NCBI GenBank assembly: GCA_946482625.1 | Contig: CAMLSH010000104.1 | Span: forward strand, 1 to 9,570 | Direction of reading: 5' to 3' | Length of the DNA: 9,570 bases | Origin: an uncultured Opitutaceae bacterium | Lineage (GTDB): Bacteria > Verrucomicrobiota > Verrucomicrobiae > Opitutales > Opitutaceae | Shown: positions 1 through 6,945 of the stretch, piece after piece | Numbering within the stretch: position 1 is the stretch's first letter | Layout of the letters: every line of letters starts with the position of its first letter | Made by a program: the position numbers and the translations under genes | Notes under the pieces: generated by a model | Seen by the model: the letters and a program-made list of their open reading frames with translations, nothing else | What the model was told of the DNA's origin: nothing | Database searches by the model: none

Positions 1-1081
1 CGTCGGACTGACGCAGGTACAAATAGACTTGGGCCCCGTCGGGATCGCCCACTGCGACATCGACGCGTTTGTCGCCGTTAAAATCGCCGAGCGCGTAGCA
101 CGCGGGATTTTTCCCACTGCTGCGCGGACTGAACACGCGCGGGCGCAACACCGGACCGCCACTCGCAGGGGGCGTTTGTTCGAGCCGGAAAACTTCCAGC
201 TGACCCGTGGCCTCCTGCGCAAAGGCGAACGTCGCCGCGTTCTTGCCCTTTGCCGGAGCCAGAATCTGCAGCGTGCAACGACTCGGCTTCATCGTGTACG
301 CGAGCTCGGGGCCGAACTCGCGTGCCGCGGTTTGCAGGCGCACGCGGAGTGCGTCGCGGGTGTTGTGACGCAAATAGACAAAGTCGAGGCGGCCATCGCC
401 ATTCACATCAGTCAATTCGAGGCCGTAGCAATTATCGTCCGGCAACGCGTAACGCTGCGGGGCGGCGAGCTCGCCATTTTTTTCCTGCTCGAAAACGGCG
501 ATCTCTTTTTGGCCAAGCAAGACCAAGTCCGCGCGCTTGTCCCCGTTGAGGTCGGCGATCTTCAGAGAACCCACGAACTGGATCGGCGCGGGCGCTTCAG
601 AGATTTTTTTCTCCAGCCACGAACCATCCTTTTGTTGATAGCGAAGGGTGAGCGCCTGCGGCTCGCCCGTGTAGGCAAGATCGGCGCGGCCGTCGCCGTT
701 GAGGTCGCCGGCTACGAAATCGAAAACCGTCACCCCGGTCGTGATCGACGTCTTGCGAAACCGTGCGTCTTCGAGCACCGGCTCCCAGCGATTGGGACGC
801 ACCGAACGGGGCGACGTCTCCACGGGGGTGCCGGGCTTGAGTTGATAGAGAACTTCGATCGCGCTGCGGTCGTTATTGGCGACCGCGAGATCGGCCAGAC
901 CGTCTCCGTCGAGGTCGGCGACCTGGAGCGCGCGGGTGTTCCAATCCAGCTTCACCACCTCCGGTCCGCGCAACGCCACTAGGGGCGCTGGCACCTGTGC
1001 CGCTGGTTGCGCAGCGGACAAAATCGGCGCCGTGCAGACGAGTAACGAGGCTGTCCGGAGGAGGAAGCGGGAGCGGTTCAC
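1..1081 (-). CDS. Secreted FG-GAP/VCBS-repeat protein, C-terminus beyond the window
   Basis: This reading frame is open from a GTG at 1081 to the left edge, giving 360 residues with no stop; the C-terminus is missing. The N-terminus (basic MNRSRF, then a hydrophobic stretch to about residue 22, then SAAQPA) looks like a signal peptide, so the product is probably exported. Five calcium-binding-like FG-GAP/VCBS motifs of the form D-(L/V/F)-(D/N)-G-D follow: VADLDGDGLADL at about 54, AGDLNGDGRADL at 124, IADLNGDKRADL at 176, LTDVNGDGRLDF at 223 and LGDFNGDKRVDV at 331. Such repeats form beta-propeller blades in integrin-like extracellular proteins. The GTG start overlaps the stop of the upstream gene as GTGA, which suggests translational coupling. 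No enzymatic domain is visible in the part present. The ligand and function are unknown. The family call is secure; the export call is inference. Confidence 0.85.
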   Translation of the reverse strand, partial: MNRSRFLLRTASLLVCTAPILSAAQPAAQVPAPLVALRGPEVVKLDWNTRALQVADLDGDGLADLAVANNDRSAIEVLYQLKPGTPVETSPRSVRPNRWEPVLEDARFRKTSITTGVTVFDFVAGDLNGDGRADLAYTGEPQALTLRYQQKDGSWLEKKISEAPAPIQFVGSLKIADLNGDKRADLVLLGQKEIAVFEQEKNGELAAPQRYALPDDNCYGLELTDVNGDGRLDFVYLRHNTRDALRVRLQTAAREFGPELAYTMKPSRCTLQILAPAKGKNAATFAFAQEATGQLEVFRLEQTPPASGGPVLRPRVFSPRSSGKNPACYALGDFNGDKRVDVAVGDPDGAQVYLYLRQSD

Positions 1082-2901
1082 TTTTTATGTTCGAGGGTGG
1101 ATTTGAAGAAGTAGCCCTGGCTATCGCGGGTCATGTAACCGACGGCATCACCCCAATATTTGGAAAGCGTGTTGGCATCGGGCGCGGCGGAGGCATCCAC
1201 GGGCGCCTGCTCCTGCATCGCGGGATTTTTCGCGAGATCCACCAACGACTGAAACACGGCGCCCATCAACGCGCTCGTATCCTGATAGGTGACGCTGCTG
1301 GCTTCGCCGGGGACGCCGGAAAGCGCCTGCTTCACTTCGCGGCGATCCCAGAACGACGGACCGTCTTGCAGCACCGATTCGATCGCCGCCGGAGTGCCGA
1401 TGCTGAGGAACAGATAGTTTTTCGCCACGGCGTAGCTGACGCTTTTCGCGGGCTTGCTCGCGTCGGCATTGGGCATGGCGATCGTGTTGATCGTCGATCC
1501 AAGGTAGTCGCGCTTGACGATCATCTGCTCGGCCTGAGGTCCGCCCATTTTCATGAGGGCATCGAGCGCAGCCGAAAACGATTTCGGGTTATCGAGCGAG
1601 AAGCCGACGAATTGATCGAGTTCCTCCAACGACGCAGGATTGGCCGCGGTCGCTCCCGGGCGGGGCGCATAAGCGCTGATCAAGTCGCTGCCGAAGCTGC
1701 CGAAGAAATCGCGTTTGATGTCGATTCCCAGCTGCTGGTTGAGGTTCTGCACATACATCTGGCCCATGCCGAGAACGCCGGGATTGTACGCGCCGAGCAT
1801 TTCTTCGAGGCCGCTATAAAAGTTCTTCAGGCTGAACTTCGCGCTGCTCACGGTCAGCCATTTGGCCGGCACGAAGGACGGGCGGGCGACCGGGCCGGGA
1901 CCGTAGGAGAACATCTTCAACAGGCCGCGTTCTTCGGAGAACGTGAAGCCGCCGGTTAGGGTCGTCTGCGCCTCCGTGAAGTTGACGTTCAAGTACAGCG
2001 CATTCCATGCGTCGAGGCCGAGCGCGGGAATGATGGCGACGGGATTGAGAAACGGGTTGGTCTGCTCGGTCGCGGCGGCCTTCTTCGCGATTTCCTCCTG
2101 CGCGCGGGAAACGATCGCTTTGAAATTCAGCGCGAAGCTGAAATGTGCCGGGCCGGACTTCTCGACGGTGGCGAGATGGTGCGCGGATTTGCCGTAGGCG
2201 TTGTCGACGCCACCTTTTTTAAGCGCGTCGATCGCAGCGGTGACAGACTGGGTGTTGAAGCCGACCAGCCAGACGCCGTCGGTGATGGCCCACACGATGT
2301 GATCGGGGCCGTCTTGCTTCGCGCTGCCCTCGCCCTCTTCTTCACCGTCTTCACCTTCCTCGCCCTCCTCTGCCTCGGCTTTCGCCTTCTTTTCGGGCGT
2401 GTCGATGTGGATGGTCACTCCGGCGAACTCCTCGGTTTCGTGCGTGGCGCCGGGATTTTTAGCGCGGGCATCGGCGATCATCTTCTCAACCTTGCTCGCG
2501 TTGCTGCCGAGTTCGATGGCCGCGATGAACGGGATGGTGTTCACGGCATCGTCGCTCTCGAAATCGATGTCCACGGACGTGAACGCGATGAGCGCGTCGC
2601 CCGTGGCGAAAGCAACGAGTTCGTCGATGCTATGGCCGGTGTTCGCTTTGATCTCGGCTTCGATTTTGTCGAAGTCCGTCTGCGCGTGGAGAGGAGCGAA
2701 AAATTTGCGGACCTGTTCGTCGTTCCACGTTTTCGCCCACGGGCTGTCGCCCCAGGCCTTCCGCATCGAGGGCAGGTCGTTAAACGAGATGACCAGCGGC
2801 GCTTGATCGCCGATCAGATTAAGAAGCGGCGTGGCCGCGTTGCCGGTCACTGCGGTGCCCGCGAGCAACGCAATGGAAGCGAATCGTGTTAGGAGGTTCA
2901 T
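1078..2901 (-). CDS. Secreted protein of unknown function, DUF3352-like
   Basis: The product has 607 residues. Residues 1-22 (MNLLTRF, then ALLAGTAVTGNA) read as a classical signal peptide with an A-x-A-type cleavage site near 22, so it probably acts in the periplasm or at the cell surface. The body has no transmembrane segment. Phrases such as IDIKRDFFGSFGSDL (about 393-407) resemble those of DUF3352-type proteins, large bacterial exported proteins of unknown function; the assignment rests on resemblance only. An extremely acidic low-complexity insert, mostly Glu and Gly, lies at about 175-192. Another compositionally biased stretch near 560-576 is rich in Ala, Gln and Pro. The start has no Shine-Dalgarno sequence. 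The gene overlaps the VCBS-repeat gene downstream by GTGA, so the two are probably made together and may share a surface or periplasmic role. I do not know the function. Confidence 0.85.
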   Translation of the reverse strand: MNLLTRFASIALLAGTAVTGNAATPLLNLIGDQAPLVISFNDLPSMRKAWGDSPWAKTWNDEQVRKFFAPLHAQTDFDKIEAEIKANTGHSIDELVAFATGDALIAFTSVDIDFESDDAVNTIPFIAAIELGSNASKVEKMIADARAKNPGATHETEEFAGVTIHIDTPEKKAKAEAEEGEEGEDGEEEGEGSAKQDGPDHIVWAITDGVWLVGFNTQSVTAAIDALKKGGVDNAYGKSAHHLATVEKSGPAHFSFALNFKAIVSRAQEEIAKKAAATEQTNPFLNPVAIIPALGLDAWNALYLNVNFTEAQTTLTGGFTFSEERGLLKMFSYGPGPVARPSFVPAKWLTVSSAKFSLKNFYSGLEEMLGAYNPGVLGMGQMYVQNLNQQLGIDIKRDFFGSFGSDLISAYAPRPGATAANPASLEELDQFVGFSLDNPKSFSAALDALMKMGGPQAEQMIVKRDYLGSTINTIAMPNADASKPAKSVSYAVAKNYLFLSIGTPAAIESVLQDGPSFWDRREVKQALSGVPGEASSVTYQDTSALMGAVFQSLVDLAKNPAMQEQAPVDASAAPDANTLSKYWGDAVGYMTRDSQGYFFKSTLEHKK

Positions 2902-2956
2902 GGTGGAAATGGGACGGAGTTATCTGGACAACTGGCCGGAAGATTTGCGCGCCGAC

Positions 2957-2973
2957 CCGCGCAGGATGCGCGG
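2957..2973. repeat. Perfect 7-3-7 inverted repeat between the protease gene and the DUF3352-like gene
   Basis: CCGCGCA, three bases, TGCGCGG forms a perfect GC-rich hairpin in the 110-base gap that follows the protease stop and precedes the DUF3352-like start. It is not followed by a T tract on either strand, so it is not a canonical intrinsic terminator. It could attenuate transcription, protect a 3' end, or be chance in GC-rich DNA. The rest of the gap (2902-3011) shows no convincing promoter. Confidence 0.35.
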
Positions 2974-3011
2974 AGTTCTACCGCGGCCGATCGACGAAAC
3001 GACGCGGGACG

Positions 3012-3989
3012 TCATTTCGTGGGCGCGGGCATTTTCACGGGACGCGGCGGCTCCAGGTAGCGGAAGCCGGAGTTGGGATTGCGAGCGTCGAAAGCGTAAG
3101 CGTCGCGGTTGCGCAGAAAGTTTTTCAACACCGTCGCCGGAATGGCAAAGTTCAGGCCCTCGATGCCGGCCATCATGGCTTTCATGTTGTTCACGCCGAC
3201 GACTTCGCCGCGCAGATCGAAGAGCGGGCCGCCGGAGTTGCCCGGATTGATCTGCGTCGTGGTCTGGATGTAGAGCTGGCCGTTCATCGGCCGGTTGCGC
3301 GAGCTGACGATGCCTTGGGAAACTGTGCGATCGAGGCCGAGCGGGCTGCCGATGGCGAAGACGGTCTGGCCTTCGTTGAGGCCGTTGGAATCGCCGAGGG
3401 ACACAAATGGCAACGCGGTGCCTTCGGGCAGGTCGTCGATTTTCAGGAGCGCGAGATCGAGCTTCGAGTCGAGCGCGACGATACGCACTTTATTGTACAC
3501 GGCTTTCTCCAACTCCGCCGTGCCGCGCCGGAAACGCGTCACCGTGATCGCGTACTCGCCGGCCACGACGTGCTCGTTCGTGATGATGTAGCCCGCCGGA
3601 TTAATGATGAACCCAGAGCCGAGGCCCACCGGCGTGCGCACTTGCACGACGGCTTCGGCCACGCGGTCGACGTTTTCTTTAACGGTGAGCGCCGGTCGGC
3701 CTGTCGAGGTGCGGTAGAGATCGGTGGAGTCTTCCGCCGCGGCTGCGGGGAGATTCTCGGCGGTGATGCGCTCGATCTCGTCGCGCGGGATAGAGATCAC
3801 TGTGAACCCCAGATCGACCACGACGCGATCTGCGCGCTCGGTCAAAATATCGCCCTGAATCGAGGCGCCGCTTTTGAGTTTTACCGTGCTCAGCGCAAAG
3901 GCCGGAGCGGCGGCGAGACCCAGGGCTGCGGTGAGCCGCAGAACGGGACGCATTGAACGGGTGATACGGGAGAAGAGAGATCGGGTCAT
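3012..3989 (-). CDS. Secreted trypsin-like (HtrA/DegP-type) serine protease without PDZ domain
   Basis: The product has 325 residues. The protease domain covers roughly 105-292 and shows all three catalytic signatures of family S1C: His140 in TNEHVV, Asp178 in DSKLDLALLK and Ser252 in GNSGGP. The oxyanion region, FAIGSPLGL at 211-219, is also typical. Family HtrA proteases normally carry one or two PDZ domains after this, but here only about 30 Pro-rich residues remain, so the protein ends without one. Residues 36-76 (VKLKSG..., DRVVVDLG, IPRDEIERI) look like a small beta-rich domain placed before the protease. A hydrophobic stretch at about 15-33 is the likely signal peptide. An internal ATG at residue 13 would give a more typical signal peptide and may be the true start. 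It stands apart from the genes on either side, so it probably has its own promoter. The likely role is periplasmic protein quality control, but the substrate is unknown. Confidence 0.9.
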   Translation of the reverse strand: MTRSLFSRITRSMRPVLRLTAALGLAAAPAFALSTVKLKSGASIQGDILTERADRVVVDLGFTVISIPRDEIERITAENLPAAAAEDSTDLYRTSTGRPALTVKENVDRVAEAVVQVRTPVGLGSGFIINPAGYIITNEHVVAGEYAITVTRFRRGTAELEKAVYNKVRIVALDSKLDLALLKIDDLPEGTALPFVSLGDSNGLNEGQTVFAIGSPLGLDRTVSQGIVSSRNRPMNGQLYIQTTTQINPGNSGGPLFDLRGEVVGVNNMKAMMAGIEGLNFAIPATVLKNFLRNRDAYAFDARNPNSGFRYLEPPRPVKMPAPTK

Positions 3990-4007
3990 GCGTGAGCGAA
4001 TGCGCGG

Positions 4008-4019
4008 GCCTCCGGAGGC
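4008..4019. repeat. Perfect 12-base palindrome upstream of the protease gene
   Basis: GCCTCCGGAGGC lies 19 bases before the protease ATG. It contains GGAGG on the minus strand, but 19 bases is too far for normal ribosome binding to that ATG. It could be an operator or an mRNA hairpin in the leader, or chance. Confidence 0.25.
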
Positions 4020-4034
4020 GTTTCAACTTTTAAC

Positions 4035-4064
4035 ACACTACGAGAGCCGGTTGTTACAGGTAAA
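4035..4064 (-). promoter_or_regulatory. Weak candidate promoter for the protease gene
   Basis: The 152-base gap 3990-4141 is the largest on the minus strand left of the RluA-family gene, so a promoter is expected here. Reading the minus strand, TTTACC (4064-4059) and TAGTGT (4040-4035) are separated by 18 bases and could be -35 and -10 boxes. Both match sigma-70 consensus only partly. The remainder of the gap, including the region just after the pseudouridine synthase stop, shows no clear terminator. Confidence 0.2.
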
Positions 4065-4141
4065 GCCCGGCGTGCTCGCAAAAATAAGTGAAAACCGCAG
4101 GGCGCAAAAACGTCGCGCACCTCCGCAGTATTTCCCCGTTC

Positions 4142-4945
4142 TTACAGCGCGAACTCCGGCGGCAAGGGAGCCTTGACCGCAAAGGGATGCTCACGCCCGC
4201 CAAAGGTGTACGTGAAACTCGTCTCCAAAGAATGCAGGAAAAGGCGTTTCTCGCCGGTGGCTTTGGCGAATTCGCGGTTGGCGCGGAAATCGCCATAGGT
4301 CGCATCGCCCACGATCGGCAGGTGCCGCTGGGCGCACTGGACGCGCAGCTGATGACTCCGGCCGGTCTTGGGTTCCAACTGTATCAGCGCCACGGGCACA
4401 TCGCCGCGTTTCTGGCCGAGCACGCGCATGTGCGACTCGGACGGGATGTGACCGCGCGCCATCGTGCGGATTTGCGCGCCGCGTTTTTGGACGGCGAGGC
4501 GATCCTTCCACACCTGCTTCGACTCCGACGGGAGGCCGAAGACCAGCGCGTTGTAGATTTTCCGCACGTGTTTTTTTTGAAACATGTGGCGGATCTCGTC
4601 CGCGAGTTCCTGGCTGCTCGCGGCGAGAATGACGCCCGACGTGGCCGAATCGAGGCGGTTGAGCAGCCAGAGACGATGAACCGGCCCGCGCGCCTTGGGT
4701 TTACCGTTGGCCACGGCTTGCTGGCCCGAAACGGTCTCTTCGGCCTCGGACCATTCGTAATATTCGCCTTCCTCCACGTAGCGCACCGTCAGCAACGCGC
4801 GCGGCTGTTCGCTGATGCGATTGGGATGGGAAAGCACGCCCGCCGGTTTCGAAAACGCGGCGAGTCCGTTGGCATCGACCGCAAGCAGGCTCACGCCGGT
4901 GCCGAGAGGAAGTGTGCTCCAAAAGATTTTTCCTGGGTGGCTCAA
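4142..4945 (-). CDS. RluA-family RNA pseudouridine synthase
   Basis: The enzyme isomerises uridine to pseudouridine in rRNA or tRNA; the exact target cannot be read from sequence. With the chosen TTG start it has 267 residues. Motif I is present as the string LLNRLDSATSG at 94-104, where Asp99 is the catalytic aspartate; many family members have His where Asn97 is found. KIYNALVFG (129-137) and the C-terminal block PKTGRSHQLRVQ (192-203) with PIVGDATYG (210-218) complete the family signature. No S4 RNA-binding domain precedes it, so it is a short stand-alone catalytic form. The start is uncertain. An ATG at 5011 is in frame but would lie 70 bases inside the upstream gene. The TTG at 4945 overlaps that gene's stop as TTGA, and a GTG at 4894 is another option. 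No start has a Shine-Dalgarno sequence. It is probably co-transcribed with the upstream TonB/TolA-like gene. Confidence 0.88.
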   Translation of the reverse strand: MSHPGKIFWSTLPLGTGVSLLAVDANGLAAFSKPAGVLSHPNRISEQPRALLTVRYVEEGEYYEWSEAEETVSGQQAVANGKPKARGPVHRLWLLNRLDSATSGVILAASSQELADEIRHMFQKKHVRKIYNALVFGLPSESKQVWKDRLAVQKRGAQIRTMARGHIPSESHMRVLGQKRGDVPVALIQLEPKTGRSHQLRVQCAQRHLPIVGDATYGDFRANREFAKATGEKRLFLHSLETSFTYTFGGREHPFAVKAPLPPEFAL

Positions 4946-6078
4946 TGGATGTGGAAGGTAAAGGTCAGCTCTTGGGATTCGCCGAGAGCGGCAATCATAT
5001 CGTCGGTCCATTTGCCGTAGGGCGCGCGGCTGGTGATGCCGAGCTGGCAGGCGCGATCGTATTGGGTGCCGCCATTGCCTTCCGTGCTGATGATCTCACT
5101 GACGTTACCTTCGCTATCGAGGCGGAACTTCACCGTACACTCCGACCCTGCCGGCGGAAACGCGCGGCTCTCTCGCAAGATCCGCTCCCACTGAATCTGC
5201 ACCGTCTCGATCAGTTGCTGGAGATATTGGCCGTAGTTACTCCAGCGCGCATCGTAAGAAATGTTTCCGATGTTCTGCGTGCCGAATTTATTGTCCGCCA
5301 GAACGGCTGGTCGCGCGCGGACCAAATTGATGCGCGGACGCGGCTGCGGCTGTTGCGGGTCGATTCGCGGGACAGCGAGTTGAGGGGCGCCAGCGATCAA
5401 GGGCGCGTCTTTCTGGCCTTCTACTTTTTCCGGAGCGTCTGTCGGGTTTTCGGTCGGCTTGGCGATGTTGAAACCGTATCCCGTCGCGCTATCGCCGGTG
5501 ATTTTTTCCGTACCTGCGAGCGGGTTCTGTTCCCGTTGAGCCTGGGCCTGCTGGATGGCCTGCATAACTTCCGGCGAAGGCGGTGGCGACGGCGGCGGTT
5601 GCTGTTCGGGAGGCGTCAACTCGCCGCTCACGATCTGCGTCGGGTTCTCCATCTCTTTTTTGCCCTCGGTCGCAGGCGTGTCGCTTTTGCCGTCGGGCGT
5701 GGGTTTTTCTTGGGCAACCTGCTGGTTTTGCGCACCGAAATTGCGCGTTTTATCCGGGATGTTCTCCGGTGCGTCAGGATTGGTCTCCACAAAGCGATCT
5801 GGTGGCGGCGGCTCCTTCTCCGGCATGCGGATCTCTTCGGACTCAAGCTCGATATCGAACGTCGGCTTCGCGCGCTCAGCAAACTGCGTGCTCGGGTCCA
5901 ACTCGGTGCTCATGTGCCGCGACAGGAGGCCGATAAAAAACACCAAGCCACACCAGACGATGATCGCGAGCACCAGTCCGATCTGGATCGAGCGCCCGCG
6001 GTCCCCCGAACCGAACAACGTACGGGCGGTTTGCAGAGGCGGTGGCTCCTGTGTGGGCCGGTCCAAAAGCTGGGTCAT
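4942..6078 (-). CDS. TonB/TolA-like periplasm-spanning protein
   Basis: The product has 378 residues and the three-part layout of an energy-transducing TonB/TolA protein. A short cytoplasmic N-terminus is followed by one transmembrane helix at about 31-52. Next comes a long Pro/Glu/Gln-rich periplasmic region (about 85-260, with runs such as KEPPPPD and PPPSPPPSP). A folded C-terminal domain lies at about 277-378. That domain resembles TolA domain III: NYGQYLQQLIETVQIQWE, then ECTVKFRLDSEGNVSEI, then YDRACQLGITSRAPYGKW. Cys314 and Cys344 sit where E. coli TolA has its disulfide pair. TolA links the inner membrane Tol complex to Pal and the outer membrane; TonB energises outer-membrane receptors. 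No ExbB/TolQ, ExbD/TolR or TolB gene is in the window, so the partner cannot be assigned. The start is the ATG 22 bases after the maf stop. It has no Shine-Dalgarno sequence. TolA-like rather than TonB proper is my preferred reading. Confidence 0.8.
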   Translation of the reverse strand: MTQLLDRPTQEPPPLQTARTLFGSGDRGRSIQIGLVLAIIVWCGLVFFIGLLSRHMSTELDPSTQFAERAKPTFDIELESEEIRMPEKEPPPPDRFVETNPDAPENIPDKTRNFGAQNQQVAQEKPTPDGKSDTPATEGKKEMENPTQIVSGELTPPEQQPPPSPPPSPEVMQAIQQAQAQREQNPLAGTEKITGDSATGYGFNIAKPTENPTDAPEKVEGQKDAPLIAGAPQLAVPRIDPQQPQPRPRINLVRARPAVLADNKFGTQNIGNISYDARWSNYGQYLQQLIETVQIQWERILRESRAFPPAGSECTVKFRLDSEGNVSEIISTEGNGGTQYDRACQLGITSRAPYGKWTDDMIAALGESQELTFTFHIH

Positions 6079-6100
6079 GAATGCGCGCGAGAAGGGCTAA

Positions 6101-6673
6101 TCAACTGAGGAGACCGCACCGAGCCAAAATTTGTTTCGTGGCTTCCATCGGTAATCCCATGATGTTTGAAAACGATCCCTGCCAGCTCGCGACGATCAGA
6201 TCGCGTCCGTCCTGGATTCCGTAGGCGCCGGCTTTGTCGAGAGGGTTCACAAGTTTGAAGTAAGCGTCGATCACCGCGTCGTCAAAGGCCTTGAACGTCA
6301 CCTCGCTCGTCACGCCTTCATCGATGCGCACGCGATCCGAGGCGCGACGCACTGCCACGCCCGTGAAAACGGTGTGCGTGCGCCCGGAAAGTTTTTTCAA
6401 CATCGCCCGCGCCTCGGCCAGATCGGCGGGTTTGTTGAGCACGCGCTGGTCGATGAAAACCGTCGTGTCGGCACCGAGCACATACGCGTCGGGATGACGC
6501 GCCGACACCCAGTCCGCCTTGAGCGCGGCGTTGTGTGTGACCATCTCGCGCGGATCGGTGGACGGATCTTCGTGCTCCGTCACGTCGGCCACGATGACGT
6601 CAAACGTCAGGCCCAGTTCGGCGAGTAATTGTTTCCGACGAGGCGAAGCGGAGGCGAGGATGAGTTGGGTCAT
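6101..6673 (-). CDS. maf: Maf family nucleoside triphosphate pyrophosphatase
   Basis: The product has 190 residues, full length for Maf. These cytoplasmic enzymes hydrolyse nucleoside triphosphates to the monophosphate and pyrophosphate. They are thought to clear non-canonical or excess nucleotides; some members are linked to arrest of septum formation. Visible family blocks are LASASPRR at 6-13 (phosphate-binding serines and arginines), LGADTTV at 66-72 with the catalytic Asp69, NKPADLAEARAMLKKLSGRTH at 80-100 with Lys81, TVFTGVAV at 101-108, and DKAGAYGIQD at 146-155. The Gln in YGIQD fits the YhdE-type dTTP/UTP pyrophosphatase subfamily, a probable but untested substrate. The ATG overlaps the stop of the DUF2164-like gene as ATGA, and the next gene begins 22 bases after its stop, so it sits inside a compact operon. 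Confidence 0.95.
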   Translation of the reverse strand: MTQLILASASPRRKQLLAELGLTFDVIVADVTEHEDPSTDPREMVTHNAALKADWVSARHPDAYVLGADTTVFIDQRVLNKPADLAEARAMLKKLSGRTHTVFTGVAVRRASDRVRIDEGVTSEVTFKAFDDAVIDAYFKLVNPLDKAGAYGIQDGRDLIVASWQGSFSNIMGLPMEATKQILARCGLLS

Positions 6674-6927
6674 GAGCGTTTCTTGAGCCAGTAAGTGAGC
6701 CCGTCCTCAAAGCACGTAGCCGTCAGGTCTTCCACTTTGTTGCGGAAAAATGCCTCCGCGTCTTTGACGCCCTTGTTGTAGGCGAACGGCGCGATCTCCT
6801 TGAGAAAATAGCTCAACAAAAACTTCGCGCGCATCTCGCTGATATCCTGATCCAGCTCTTCGCGGAAGAATTTCTGCACCGAGGGAACGATTCGCTCCAC
6901 CTCTTCTTTGGTAAGTTCAACGGCCAT
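6670..6927 (-). CDS. Small DUF2164-like protein
   Basis: The product is 85 residues, highly charged, with no signal peptide or transmembrane segment, so it is probably cytoplasmic. It begins MAVELTKEEVERIVPSVQKF, followed by REELDQDISEMRAKFLLSYF, and contains KEIAPFAYNKGVKDA (43-57). The combination of an early charged helix, the D-x-(E/D)-I-(G/S) region and the xEI-x-P-x-x-YN-x-G-x-x-DA block is characteristic of the uncharacterised DUF2164 family, usually about 80 residues long. The function is unknown. It lies 18 bases after the TolC-family stop and overlaps maf as ATGA, so it is probably translationally coupled to maf. A weak AGGGA lies 12 bases upstream of its ATG, the only hint of a ribosome-binding site in this stretch. 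Confidence 0.85.
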   Translation of the reverse strand: MAVELTKEEVERIVPSVQKFFREELDQDISEMRAKFLLSYFLKEIAPFAYNKGVKDAEAFFRNKVEDLTATCFEDGLTYWLKKRS

Positions 6928-6945
6928 GGTTCTGTGTTTCCCTGT

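Noticed and set aside
29..6108. Long plus-strand ORFs (29-982, 997-1959, 2143-2892, 2886-3956, 4088-5020, 4912-6108)
   Set aside because: They are antisense to well-recognised minus-strand genes. Their products are Arg/Ala/Gly/His-rich with no recognisable motifs, as expected for shadow frames in GC-rich DNA.
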